Under the pieces are notes generated by a model, which had not been told where the DNA came from, ran no database searches, and saw only the letters and a program-made list of their open reading frames with translations. 64,000 bases of DNA from Akkermansia muciniphila (GTDB lineage Bacteria; Verrucomicrobiota; Verrucomicrobiia; Limisphaerales; SIAT01), in contig CAMDJP010000001.1 in the NCBI GenBank assembly GCA_945900775.1, forward strand, positions 17,822 through 81,821, in the 5' to 3' direction. Numbering within the stretch: the stretch's first letter is position 1; every line of letters starts with the position of its first letter. The translations under genes and the position numbers were made by a program. Positions 33,070-41,809 of this stretch are shown in pieces.

Positions 33070-34944
33070 TTATTTCTCGCGATAGATCATGTCGGCCACA
33101 GTACGGCCGGCGGGGATGAACGGCAGCACGTGCTCGGTGTACGGAGTGATGACGTCCAGGACGTACGGCTCGTCTGTTGCGAGCATCCGCTGGAGCGCAG
33201 CGCGGAGGTCTTTCCGGTACATCACGCGCTCGCACTTCACATTAAAGGCCTTGGCCATCTGCACGTAATCGGGATAAATTTGATTCATGTTCGCCGGGTC
33301 ACCGAGGTAGGTGTGCCCGCGGTTGCCGGCATAGAAACGGTCTTCCCACTGCACGACCATTCCGAGGTGCTGGTTGTTCAGGATGATGGCCTTCGCGGCA
33401 ATCTTCTCGATATGCGCCGTGGCTAACTCCTGCACGTTCATCAGGAAGGAACCATCGCCGTCGATGTCTATGACCTGCTTGTCGGGCCGTGCGACCTTGA
33501 TACCGATGGCGGAAGGGTAGCCGAAGCCCATCGCCCCAAGGCCAGCGCTGGTGATGAACTGGCGCGGAAACTTGTACTGGTACCACTGGCCGGCCCACAT
33601 CTGATGCTGGCCCACGCCGGTGGTGATAATGGCCTCGCCTTGCGTCAACTCGTAGAGCATCTCAATCACTATCTGCGGCAGAATGACCTCGTTTTCCTTG
33701 CCCTGCAGATGCTCGCGCATGTGATGCGACTTCGTCATCCCCTCGGTGACATGGTAGCTGAAGGGCGCCTTCGCCTTCCATTTCACAACCTGCGCATGCC
33801 AAGGGGAAAACTTCTTCGCAATGGGCCGCTTGACAATCATCTTGTTCAGGCGATCAAGGGCGTACTTGATGTCGCTGATGATGGGTAGGTGGACGAACTT
33901 ATTCTTGTTGTGCTCGCAGGGGTCAATGTCCACGTGAACGATGGTGCCGGTCTCGCAGAACTTCTCGACCTTGCCCGTCACTCGGTCGTCGAATCGAACA
34001 CCGAAGGCGAGCAGAAGATCCGCCCCGTCGGCGATTTTTTCCGCCGGCGCCGTGGGGTTCGTGCGCAGCTTGAATTCACCGCTCACGGCCCAGTTCGCGT
34101 AAGCCGCACCGTGCATTCCGAGCCAGCGCAGTGAGAGTGGATGCGTCTCCGGAAAGGCACCAATGCCCATCAACGTTGTCGTGACGGGAATCTGCGCCGC
34201 CTCGGCAAACTTGAACAGTTCAGCCGTCGCCTCGCCGGTGATGATGCCGCCGCCGACGTAGAGCACCGGCCGCTCGGCTTTCTCGATGAGGCCGATGATT
34301 TCGTTGAGGGCCAGATCGTCCGCCTTGGGCGGAGCAGGGTAGCCGCGCAAACTGATTTCACTGGGCCACACGGGCTGCGCGCGTTGCTGCTGGAGGTTCT
34401 TGGGAAAATCGACCACTACAGGCCCGGGGCGCCCCGACTGCGCGACGTGAAATGCTTCTTTGATGATGCGCGGGATGTCGTTGATATCGGTGATGAGATA
34501 ACTGTGCTTCACAATGGGCAGTGTCATCCCAAAGAAGTCCGTTTCCTGAAATGCGCCTTTGCCGATCATCGCTTGCGGCACCTGGCCGGTGATTGCAATG
34601 AGCGGCACCGAATCCATGTACGCGTCTGCGATGGCAGTGACGAGGTTGGTTGCGCCGGGACCACTGGTGGCCATGCAGACGCCGGCCTTGCCACAAGCCC
34701 GTGCGTAACCTTCGGCCGCGAACGAGCCACCCTGCTCGTGCCGAGGCAGGATGGTACGGATTTGCTTCGAGCGCGTGAGAGCTTGGTGTAATTCCATGCT
34801 CGCACCGCCGGGGTAGGCGAAAATGACCTCCACGCCTTCGCGTTCTAGCGCGGCGACAAGGATTTCGCTGCCGAGCATCGGATGTCCGAGCTCAGATTTA
34901 CTGGGCGCGGCTGTCTTCTTCGCTTTCGTCGTTGTCTTGCTCAT
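33070..34944 (-). CDS. ilvB: Acetolactate synthase, large (catalytic) subunit
   Basis: ThDP-dependent condensation of pyruvate (or with 2-ketobutyrate), first common step of valine, leucine and isoleucine synthesis. The 624-residue protein has an N-terminal lysine-rich tail, then [56 protein letters not shown] and [16 protein letters not shown]. The ThDP/Mg motif [17 protein letters not shown] sits near the C-terminus. ATG 34944 is preferred to an in-frame ATG at 34983, which lies in the terminator T-tract. No ilvN regulatory subunit is adjacent. Expression is controlled by the attenuator upstream. Confidence 0.95.
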   Translation of the reverse strand: MSKTTTKAKKTAAPSKSELGHPMLGSEILVAALEREGVEVIFAYPGGASMELHQALTRSKQIRTILPRHEQGGSFAAEGYARACGKAGVCMATSGPGATNLVTAIADAYMDSVPLIAITGQVPQAMIGKGAFQETDFFGMTLPIVKHSYLITDINDIPRIIKEAFHVAQSGRPGPVVVDFPKNLQQQRAQPVWPSEISLRGYPAPPKADDLALNEIIGLIEKAERPVLYVGGGIITGEATAELFKFAEAAQIPVTTTLMGIGAFPETHPLSLRWLGMHGAAYANWAVSGEFKLRTNPTAPAEKIADGADLLLAFGVRFDDRVTGKVEKFCETGTIVHVDIDPCEHNKNKFVHLPIISDIKYALDRLNKMIVKRPIAKKFSPWHAQVVKWKAKAPFSYHVTEGMTKSHHMREHLQGKENEVILPQIVIEMLYELTQGEAIITTGVGQHQMWAGQWYQYKFPRQFITSAGLGAMGFGYPSAIGIKVARPDKQVIDIDGDGSFLMNVQELATAHIEKIAAKAIILNNQHLGMVVQWEDRFYAGNRGHTYLGDPANMNQIYPDYVQMAKAFNVKCERVMYRKDLRAALQRMLATDEPYVLDVITPYTEHVLPFIPAGRTVADMIYREK

Positions 34945-34977
34945 TGTGTTTTGCGGTTTTGACTGGAGCCGCAGGCG

Positions 34978-35010
34978 AAACAAAAACCCACGGCCGTTAC
35001 CAGCCGTGGG
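34978..35010 (-). terminator. Attenuator terminator hairpin of the ilvB leader
   Basis: Minus-strand CCCACGGC (35010-35003) pairs with GCCGTGGG (34994-34987), eight G/C-rich pairs around an eight-base loop, followed directly by GTTTTTGTTT. It lies between the leader peptide stop (35029) and the ilvB ATG (34944), the position of a classic transcription attenuator. Confidence 0.88.
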
Positions 35011-35052
35011 TTCCTGTCGAAATCTTCACTAATTACGACAGGTACCCGCGGC
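35003..35052 (-). promoter_or_regulatory. Predicted antiterminator pairing in the ilvB leader
   Basis: Leader codons 19-22, GCCGCGGGTACC (35052-35041), can pair at 10 of 12 positions with GGAACCCACGGC (35014-35003), which contains the whole 5' arm of the terminator. The two structures are mutually exclusive. Additional alternative helices use CGACAGGT (35091-35084) with ACCTGTCG (35043-35036), or CCTGTCG (35042-35036) with CGACAGG (35019-35013). Confidence 0.7.
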
Positions 35053-35106
35053 GTCGCCAGTTACGACGACTGCCACTACAACGACCTGTCGAACATTCTC
35101 CAACAT
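35029..35106 (-). CDS. ilvL: ilvB leader peptide, valine-rich (attenuation)
   Basis: A 25-codon ORF too short for ordinary gene finding, reading MLENVRQVVVVAVVVTGDAA then GTCRN and stop. Eight of 25 codons are valine, seven of them in VVVVAVVV, spelled with all four valine codons. It ends 84 bases before ilvB and precedes the terminator and antiterminator described separately. Stalling at valine codons when charged tRNA-Val is scarce would leave codons 19-22 free to block the terminator. The absence of Leu/Ile runs suggests valine-specific sensing. ATG 35106 lies seven bases after a candidate -10 box and has no Shine-Dalgarno, so it may be leaderless; GTG 35124 is a less likely start. Confidence 0.85.
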   Translation of the reverse strand: MLENVRQVVVVAVVVTGDAAGTCRN

Positions 35107-35113
35107 CCTGTAG

Positions 35114-35143
35114 AGCGTAGCCACCAACCTGAGGTCGGGTCAA
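35114..35143 (-). promoter_or_regulatory. Candidate promoter of the ilvB leader
   Basis: Minus-strand TTGACC (35143-35138), 18 bases, TACGCT (35119-35114). Transcription would begin at or just before the leader peptide ATG at 35106. The rest of the region to the aguA stop (35253) shows nothing else I can name. Confidence 0.45.
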
Positions 35144-35252
35144 GCCTGCTTTCAGCCTCCGACGAGCTTGCGACTAAGTTCCCAGAGGGCAACTCGCCAA
35201 TCAGTTATAGGCGATCCGAGCGGAGCGTAACTCGCCGCGGATCAGTTCTACA

Positions 35253-36320
35253 TCAGTGGCTATCTATGTCGCGAAACGGCGAGGGTTCCTGTTGGCTGAT
35301 GCAGTGGAAGGAGCCGAGGCCCCAGATCAGCTCGGTGGAGTCGACGCCGATGATCTTGCGATCCGGGAATTCGCGCTGGAGTATCCCGAGTGCCGTGGCG
35401 TCGTTCGCGTGGCGGAAGGTCGGTACGACGACGATTTGGTTCGCGATGTAGAAGTTTGCATAGCTGGCCGGGAGGCGCTGTCCGTCGTACTCGACGAGTC
35501 CGGGCATCGGCAACTCCACCACACGCAGCGGCCGCCCATCTTGATCCTTCATCGAGCGAAGTCGGTGGAGGTTCTCTTGCAGCAACGCGTGGTTCGCGTC
35601 CGCTGGATCCTCTTCTACCACCGTCACGACAGTGGTCGGGCTCACGAATCGGGTGAGGTCGTCCACGTGACCGTCGGTGTCGTCACCCACGATACCGTCG
35701 CCGAGCCAGAGAATGTTTGTCACGCCGAGGTAGTCTTTGAGGAACTGTTCGATCTGCGGCTTGCCGAGGTGCGGGTTGCGGTTCGGGTTGAGCAGGCAGC
35801 TCTCCGTGGTGAGGAGCGTGCCACAGCCGTTCACCTCGAGCGCACCCCCTTCCATCACGATGCCGGGTGAGAAGAGCGGCAGATCGCGTAGTTTGGCCAC
35901 GTGCTGGGGGACGGCGTCGTCGAGGTCGAACGGAGGATACTTGTTGCCCCAGGCGTTGTAACCCCAGTCTACGACGGCGCGCTCCTTCCTTCCACTGTGC
36001 TCGCGGACGAGGAAAATCGGACCGTGGTCGCGGCACCATGGCTCATAGGCGGGGAAGTGATGAAAATGGACGCGCTCGAGCGGCGTCTTCTCCTTCTGCA
36101 GAAGGTTTCGGACCCACTGTTCCATCTCCGCATGCCAGACGTTGATGTGGACCTCCTCGACCTTGACGAGCTCCTTGATCAATGCGGCGTAGACGGGCGG
36201 GACGCTGTCGTACTTGTCCGGAAAACTAATCCCCTCCGGGCGCGGCCAGGTGAGCCAGGTGCCGACGTGAGGCTCCCATTCTGCGGGCATATGGTAACCA
36301 AGCTGGGTAGGGGTCTTCAT
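35253..36320 (-). CDS. aguA: Agmatine deiminase
   Basis: Hydrolyses agmatine to N-carbamoylputrescine and ammonia, in polyamine synthesis from arginine. The 355-residue pentein-fold protein has MPAEWEPHVGTWLTWP, YEPWCRDHGPIFLV (acidic/arginine substrate site), GDDTDGHVDDLTRFV with the catalytic Asp/His and the nucleophilic Cys in GLGSFHCISQQEP near the C-terminus. ATG 36320 gives the canonical start; the upstream extension to 36410 runs into the divergent lnt promoter region. It is divergent from lnt. No carbamoylputrescine amidase is in the window. Confidence 0.93.
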   Translation of the reverse strand: MKTPTQLGYHMPAEWEPHVGTWLTWPRPEGISFPDKYDSVPPVYAALIKELVKVEEVHINVWHAEMEQWVRNLLQKEKTPLERVHFHHFPAYEPWCRDHGPIFLVREHSGRKERAVVDWGYNAWGNKYPPFDLDDAVPQHVAKLRDLPLFSPGIVMEGGALEVNGCGTLLTTESCLLNPNRNPHLGKPQIEQFLKDYLGVTNILWLGDGIVGDDTDGHVDDLTRFVSPTTVVTVVEEDPADANHALLQENLHRLRSMKDQDGRPLRVVELPMPGLVEYDGQRLPASYANFYIANQIVVVPTFRHANDATALGILQREFPDRKIIGVDSTELIWGLGSFHCISQQEPSPFRDIDSH

Positions 36321-36353
36321 GAAATTCTTTGTGTCTCGCAAATCACCGGAGTG

Positions 36354-38117
36354 ATGCGCGAGAAACGTAAGATCAAGAATGTCGCGCGGAAAGTGAATTG
36401 TGAGCGGCACATTCCTAAGCCCGCTTGCCTTTCAAATCTGTTCGGGCAAGCTGCTCGTGTTTTGAAATCGGCCACCTATCGTCAACGCCTCGCCTATGCG
36501 GCGGCCGCTGGAGTGCTGCTCACACTTGCATTCCCTCGATTCAATTTGTCGGCTTTCGCGTGGGTGGTGCCCGGTTTGTGGCTCCTCACCTCGGCGGGCG
36601 TCTCTCCCCGGGAGGCGTTCAAAATTGGCTACGCCGGGGGGTTGGCGCACTACCTCAGCTCGCTCCATTGGCTTCTCCACCTCCCGTTCCCGCAGACCGC
36701 CTGGCTCGGTTGGCTGGCGTTGAGTGGGTACTGCGCCCTCTACCCAGCGACATGGATTTGGCTCTGCTGGAAACTGGCGCCAACATCACGAGTCACTTTC
36801 GATGCGAAAATCCCAGCCGCGCATTACCCCTGCTTGGATTCGCTTTTCGCCGCCGGATGGTGTCAGCGGCAACTCTGGCTCCTCCTCTGTGCCGCTGCGT
36901 GGGCGGCCTTGGAATTAACGCGCGGGCAGTTCCTCACCGGGTTCCCTTGGAACTTCCTCGGCGTATCGCATCATCAGATCTTGCCTCTGGTGCAGATTGC
37001 CTCCGTGACGGGGGTGCTCGGCCTGTCCTTTCTTTTGGTTTGGTTCTCAGTCGGGCTGCTCTGCGCGGTGACGAGCATCATTCGCCGACCAACGGAGCGC
37101 TGGGCGTGGCTAGGGGAAACATTTTGTCCCATCACCGCGCTGATGCTCGTGGTCGGTTGGGGATTTCTTGAAGTCTCACGGAAAGAATCGGATGTACGTT
37201 ATTTACGGGTGGCACTGGTGCAGCCGAGTATTCCGCAGAAGATAAAATTCAATCCGGAAGAGAATGCAAAGGCATTCCAACGAGTCTTGAATTTGTCTGA
37301 GGTGGCACTGGCGACGAAACCTGATCTGCTCATCTGGCCCGAGGCGGTGGCGCCGGGCTTCCTGCGTTACGACGAAAAGCTGCTCGCGACCGTGACAAAT
37401 CTGGCGCGGACCAACAATGTCTGGATTCTCCTCGGTGCGGACGATGCCGAGCGGCGGAAGGACGATTCGCAGGAGGCGAATTATTTCAATAGCGCATTCC
37501 TCGTCTCACCCGAGGGAAAACTGGCGGGTAAATATGACAAGCGGCACCTCGTAATTTTTGGCGAGTATGTGCCGCTGGCAAAATGGCTTCCTTTCTTGAA
37601 ATGGCTCACACCCATCGGCGAAGGCTTTACTCCAGGAACGGTGCCGGCACGTTTTAACCTATTGCATGGGGCGCATCGAACAAGGTTGACGACGTTGATT
37701 TGCTTTGAAGACTTGCTGCCTCATCTCGCCCGCGAAAGCGCAGCGAACGCGGATATTCTGGTGAATCTGACGAACGACGGGTGGTTCGGCGAAAGCGCGC
37801 AACAGTGGCAGCACGCGGCCAACGCGGCTTTCCGTGCCGTGGAAACGGGTCGACCGCTGGTGCGCTGCACGAACAACGGCCTGACTTGCTGGGTGGACAC
37901 GCGCGGGCGGTTTCACGAAACTCACTTCGGCGATTCGCCAGATATTTATGGTGCGGGTTTTAAGACGGTGCTCATTCCCATTGGGTCGCCGATTGAGACG
38001 TTCTACCAGCGCTACGGCGATTGGTTTGGCTGGAGCTGCGCGGCAGTGACATTGCTGGCGTGGCTGTTGGCTGAGCGCTCCAAAAAAGGCTGGGCAAGCG
38101 CAGCCGGCAGACCCTAA
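36354..38117 (+). CDS. lnt: Apolipoprotein N-acyltransferase
   Basis: N-acylates the lipid-modified cysteine of lipoproteins at the inner membrane, implying a Gram-negative envelope. With ATG 36354 it has 587 residues. The N-terminal half has about seven to eight hydrophobic segments, including GFPWNFLGVSHHQ. The C-terminal nitrilase-like domain carries the catalytic triad Glu330 (WPEAVAPG), Lys396 (KYDKRHLVIFGEYVP) and Cys450 (ICFEDLLP), and LTNDGWFGES. GTG 36393 is an alternative start that would shorten a basic N-terminal tail. prfB begins 12 bases after the stop. Confidence 0.93.
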   Translation: MREKRKIKNVARKVNCERHIPKPACLSNLFGQAARVLKSATYRQRLAYAAAAGVLLTLAFPRFNLSAFAWVVPGLWLLTSAGVSPREAFKIGYAGGLAHYLSSLHWLLHLPFPQTAWLGWLALSGYCALYPATWIWLCWKLAPTSRVTFDAKIPAAHYPCLDSLFAAGWCQRQLWLLLCAAAWAALELTRGQFLTGFPWNFLGVSHHQILPLVQIASVTGVLGLSFLLVWFSVGLLCAVTSIIRRPTERWAWLGETFCPITALMLVVGWGFLEVSRKESDVRYLRVALVQPSIPQKIKFNPEENAKAFQRVLNLSEVALATKPDLLIWPEAVAPGFLRYDEKLLATVTNLARTNNVWILLGADDAERRKDDSQEANYFNSAFLVSPEGKLAGKYDKRHLVIFGEYVPLAKWLPFLKWLTPIGEGFTPGTVPARFNLLHGAHRTRLTTLICFEDLLPHLARESAANADILVNLTNDGWFGESAQQWQHAANAAFRAVETGRPLVRCTNNGLTCWVDTRGRFHETHFGDSPDIYGAGFKTVLIPIGSPIETFYQRYGDWFGWSCAAVTLLAWLLAERSKKGWASAAGRP

Positions 38118-38128
38118 CTTCACTGATT

Positions 38129-39278
38129 ATGTTTGACGTCGCAAAAGCTCGGTTGACGGCACAGTCGGAGAAACTTGCCAACCTGCGGAGGTTTCTTTGA
38201 CGTCCCAGGCGCGCAGAAGCGGCTAGCGGAGCTGGACTCCCTAATGGCCGCGGAGGCTTTCTGGAGCAACCGTGAGCAGGCGCAGAAGGTGATCGACGAA
38301 GCCGGTGGCTTGCGCAAGAAGATGGAGCCGCTCATCGCGGCGGAAAAACAGGTAGCCGATTTCTACGTCCTCCTCGAACTAGGTGAAGCCGAGCCTGTGT
38401 CCGCACAGATTGGCGTGCTGACAGAACTGAATACGGAACTGGACCAGTTCGAGAGCCGACTTTCTCAAATGGAATTGCGCGTGCTGCTGAACGGCCCGCA
38501 CGACAAGAAGAACTGCATCTTTTCCATCAACGCCGGCGCGGGTGGAACGGAATCGTGCGACTGGGCGAACATGATGCTGCGCATGTACCAGCGCTGGGGC
38601 GAGAGCCGCGGGTGGCAGGTGGAGGTGACCGACGCGCTTCCCGGCGAGGTGGCAGGCATCAAGAGCGTCACGCTGCTTGTCACCGGTGAAAATGCCTACG
38701 GTTTTTGCAAAGCTGAACGCGGCGTGCACCGTCTGGTCCGCATTTCGCCCTTCGACTCGAACAAGCGCCGCCATACGAGCTTCGCCAGCGTGGACGTGAT
38801 TGCCGAGATTGAAGAGACCAATTCCGACATTGTGATTCCACCGGTTGAATTGCAGGTGGACACGTTCCGATCCGGCGGCAAAGGGGGCCAAAACGTGAAC
38901 AAGGTGGAAACCGCCGTGCGCATCACCCACCTACCAACTGGCCTCGTGGCTGCGAGCCAGAGCCAACGTTCGCAGCATCAGAACCGCGCTACGGCGATGA
39001 AAATGCTGCTCTCGAAGCTCTACGCAAAACGTGTAGACGAGCAGAAAGCGGAGATGGAGCGCTTCTACGGCGACAAGGGCAGCATCTCGTGGGGCAATCA
39101 GATCCGCAGCTACGTCCTCCAGCCTTACCAGTTGGTCAAGGATCTGCGAACGGGTGTGCAGACGAGCGATGTGCAGGGTGTGCTGGATGGTGAGATGGAC
39201 CCGTTCGTCGAAGGCTGGCTCAAGGGTGGGTGTCCTTCGAAGAAGATGCAGGGCGTGAAGGAGGAGGAGGAGGAATGA
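38129..39278 (+). CDS. prfB: Peptide chain release factor 2, expressed by +1 programmed frameshift
   Basis: Recognises UGA and UAA and triggers peptide release. ORF1 runs 38129-38200, encoding [20 protein letters not shown] then RFL, and ends at an in-frame TGA (38198-38200). After CTT (38195-38197) a +1 shift continues from GAC at 38199 to the stop at 39276-39278, giving about 382 residues. The RF2-specific SPF tripeptide ([12 protein letters not shown]) and the catalytic GGQ ([12 protein letters not shown]) are present. A reading that starts downstream at 38175 would miss the N-terminus. Its stop overlaps the trpC ATG. Confidence 0.96.
38186..38201 (+). promoter_or_regulatory. prfB programmed +1 frameshift site
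   Basis: An internal Shine-Dalgarno-like CGGAGG (38186-38191), three bases, then the slippery CTT TGA C (38195-38201). Spacing and slip codon are those of the conserved bacterial RF2 autoregulatory site: low RF2 lets the ribosome pause at UGA and shift. Confidence 0.96.
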
Positions 39279-40075
39279 CGGACATCCTTGCAACTATTGT
39301 GGCAGAAAAGCAGCGGGAGATTGCGCGCCTGCCTGTCGCGAATGTGACGGTGGAGATGCTCCGTGCAGTGCTTGCAAAGCGTCAAGACCAGCGTGATTTT
39401 TTTGGCGCACTCAAGCATGGCAGTGTGGCCTTGATTGCTGAGGTGAAAAAAGCGTCCCCGTCTGCTGGCGTGATCTGTGCCAACTTCGACCCCGTCCGTA
39501 TCGCGTGCGAATACGAAGCAGCCGGAGCGAATTGTCTTTCAGTCCTCACTGATGAGAAGTTTTTCCAAGGGTCGCTCGATTATCTAAGGCGGATTCGCGC
39601 GGCTGTGAAGTTGCCGCTGCTCCGCAAAGATTTCATTGTGGATGAGCGCCAAATTCTCGAGTCAGTCGAGTGGGGCGCAGACGCCATCCTGCTCATCGTG
39701 GCGATCCTCGACGATGCGCGCCTGCGCCGGTTTCACGATCTGGCGACCGGCGCCGGACTGAGCGTGTTGGTCGAAGTCCATGACGCGCCCGAATTAGAGC
39801 GAGCCGTCGCCATCGGAGCACGCTTGATTGGTGTCAATAATCGCGACCTGAAAACATTTAAGGTCAATCTCGGAACGACTGAACAACTTGCGGCGAAGCT
39901 CCACGCCACCTCGGCAGCGGAATGCCTGGAGAGAGTGTTGGTGGCCGAGAGTGGCATCCATACACGTGCCGACGTGTCGCGGTTGGCGGGATGCGGCGCG
40001 AGGGCGATCTTGGTTGGTGAGTCCTTGATGCGCAGCGGCAGCATCGCAGGGAAGGTGAAGGAATTAATCGGATGA
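39275..40075 (+). CDS. trpC: Indole-3-glycerol phosphate synthase
   Basis: TIM-barrel enzyme of tryptophan synthesis, converting CdRP to indole-3-glycerol phosphate. The 266-residue protein has [15 protein letters not shown] with catalytic Glu/Lys, [26 protein letters not shown] with the catalytic lysine, [11 protein letters not shown], and [15 protein letters not shown]. Length matches monofunctional TrpC. ATG 39275 overlaps the prfB stop (ATGA), and its own stop overlaps the next gene the same way. No other trp gene is visible. Confidence 0.95.
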   Translation: MTDILATIVAEKQREIARLPVANVTVEMLRAVLAKRQDQRDFFGALKHGSVALIAEVKKASPSAGVICANFDPVRIACEYEAAGANCLSVLTDEKFFQGSLDYLRRIRAAVKLPLLRKDFIVDERQILESVEWGADAILLIVAILDDARLRRFHDLATGAGLSVLVEVHDAPELERAVAIGARLIGVNNRDLKTFKVNLGTTEQLAAKLHATSAAECLERVLVAESGIHTRADVSRLAGCGARAILVGESLMRSGSIAGKVKELIG

Positions 40076-41607
40076 AGAGCCAACTTCGAGTGCTGATCGT
40101 GGAGGATTCCGAATTTGACGCTCGAATCCTTGTCAGTCTCTTGCGCGCCGGTGGCTGCGAGGTGATTTCACGCCGTGTCGAGACGGCTGTCGCATTTACT
40201 GAAGCATTGTCGGAGCAACCGTGGGACCTAGTGCTGGCGGATTACAATCTGCCGCAATTCAGCGCTCCCGAGGCGTTGAAGCTCCTGCAGGAGCAGGGCG
40301 TTGATCTGCCATTTGTGATTATCTCTGGCGGTATCGGCGAGGACATCGCTGTAGCTGCGATGAAGGCCGGCGCACACGATTACCTGATGAAGGGCAATCT
40401 CACGCGCCTGCTGCCGGCGATTGAGCGCGAATTGCGCGAAGCGGAGGTCCGATTGGCTCGGAGAGCTGCCGAACACTCGCTCCGCGAGAGCGAAGCGCGC
40501 TATCGCCTGTTGTGGGAGACAGCTTCGGACGCGGTGCTCCTGATGGACACGGACAGCCGAATCTATTTCGCCAACCCAGCGACCTACCCCGTTTTCGGTT
40601 ATGTGCCGGAAGAATTGGTCGGGCAAAATCTTGCGATGTTACTGCCGGAAGAGTCGCAGAAAGCTAGGTCTGATTTGGTGCAGATGCTCCATTCGAGCGT
40701 GCGAGAGGCGGGTGACCGGCACCGGCGCGTGATGGAAACTCTCGGCCAACGGAAAGACGGCACGAGGGTAATCATCGAAATCGCCTTCAACGATATGGAG
40801 TTCCAGCACAAGCGCTGGTTCGTCGTCTTCATTCGTGACATCACCGCGCGCAAACAGGCCGAAGAAGAACTGCGCCAGACCCACGAGCAGTTCCGAGTGG
40901 CTCGCGAGATACAGCAGCGCCTCTTTCCGAAGGCTGCACCGCAGTTGCCTAGCTTCGATATCGCGGGCGTGTCGTATCCAGCCGAGGCGACCGGCGGTGA
41001 TTACTTCGATTACATTCCGATGCTCAATGGTTGCTGGGGTATTGTGGTCGGCGACGTCACTGGGCACGGGATTGGTCCGGCGCTCCTGATGGCCGAGACG
41101 CGCGCCTATCTAAGACTTCTCGCGCGGAACCGCGATGACGTGGGGGATATCCTCACGCGGGCCAATCGCGTGCTAGCAGAGGACGTGGGAAGTGAGCGCT
41201 TCGTGACCTTGCTGTTGGCGCAGATTGACCCGGAACGTAGAACCTTGCGCTACGCTAGTGCGGGGCATCCACCAGCTTATGTGCTGGGGCAGGATGGGGG
41301 CTTGCGTGCAGAATTGAAACGCACGGGTGTTCCGCTTGGGATTGATTCGGAGACGACTTACACCTCGTCAGAGCCTATTGAGCTGAAAACCGGCGATACG
41401 TTGACTTTCCTTACTGATGGCATAGAGGAAACAATGTCACCGAAAAACGAGTTTTTCGGAGATGGGCGAGTGCTGGAAGTTTTGCAAGGAAACCGGCATC
41501 TTCCGGCTGCCGCGATGGTTGATGCACTGCATCGAGCGGTGCGCGAATTTGCTTCGGGCGCACCGCAGATTGACGACTTCACGATTATCGTGATGAAAGT
41601 CACCTAG
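40072..41607 (+). CDS. Response regulator with PAS and PP2C/SpoIIE phosphatase output
   Basis: A 511-residue signalling protein. A receiver domain (about 5-125) has the phospho-acceptor Asp57 (LADYNLPQ), the acidic pair ED at 11-12, and Lys in HDYLMKGN. A PAS domain (about 140-265) starts ESEARYRLLWETASDAVLL. A short coiled coil with RVAREIQQRLFPK leads into a PP2C-type SpoIIE domain (about 290-511), with GGDYFDY, VVGDVTGHG, and FLTDGIEETMSP as metal-binding motifs. Such proteins (RsbU-like) dephosphorylate anti-sigma antagonists; no antagonist or anti-sigma gene is nearby. Its start overlaps trpC. Confidence 0.92.
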   Translation: MKSQLRVLIVEDSEFDARILVSLLRAGGCEVISRRVETAVAFTEALSEQPWDLVLADYNLPQFSAPEALKLLQEQGVDLPFVIISGGIGEDIAVAAMKAGAHDYLMKGNLTRLLPAIERELREAEVRLARRAAEHSLRESEARYRLLWETASDAVLLMDTDSRIYFANPATYPVFGYVPEELVGQNLAMLLPEESQKARSDLVQMLHSSVREAGDRHRRVMETLGQRKDGTRVIIEIAFNDMEFQHKRWFVVFIRDITARKQAEEELRQTHEQFRVAREIQQRLFPKAAPQLPSFDIAGVSYPAEATGGDYFDYIPMLNGCWGIVVGDVTGHGIGPALLMAETRAYLRLLARNRDDVGDILTRANRVLAEDVGSERFVTLLLAQIDPERRTLRYASAGHPPAYVLGQDGGLRAELKRTGVPLGIDSETTYTSSEPIELKTGDTLTFLTDGIEETMSPKNEFFGDGRVLEVLQGNRHLPAAAMVDALHRAVREFASGAPQIDDFTIIVMKVT

Positions 41608-41625
41608 CGGGAAACGCGAAAAGAT

Positions 41626-41653
41626 TTGAAAACGTCGAGCTGACGAATAGTAT
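41626..41653 (+). promoter_or_regulatory. Promoter of tRNA-Pro
   Basis: TTGAAA (41626-41631), 16 bases, TAGTAT (41648-41653), about 33 bases before the mature tRNA 5' end at 41687. Confidence 0.55.
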
Positions 41654-41686
41654 CCCTCTGCGTCTGCTTCAGACAGCGCAATGGTT

Positions 41687-41763
41687 CGGGACGTAGCGTA
41701 GCTTGGTAGCGCGCTTCCTTGGGGTGGAAGAGGTCGTGAGTTCAAATCTCACCGTCCCGACCA
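41687..41763 (+). tRNA. tRNA-Pro (anticodon GGG)
   Basis: Full cloverleaf of 77 bases with encoded CCA. The acceptor stem is CGGGACG with CGTCCCG. The D-arm contains AGCTTGGTAGC. The anticodon stem CTTCC/GGAAG closes loop TTGGGGT, giving anticodon GGG. The T-arm is GTGAG-TTCAAAT-CTCAC, the discriminator A, then CCA at 41761-41763. Confidence 0.97.
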
Positions 41764-41809
41764 TTTTGCGCAGAGAAGTCCGGGAGGATTAGTAATTGCA
41801 CATGCGCTA

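Noticed and set aside
38175-38200. prfB as a broken gene because of an in-frame TGA
   Set aside because: The stop sits exactly in the conserved programmed frameshift context, so the gene is intact.
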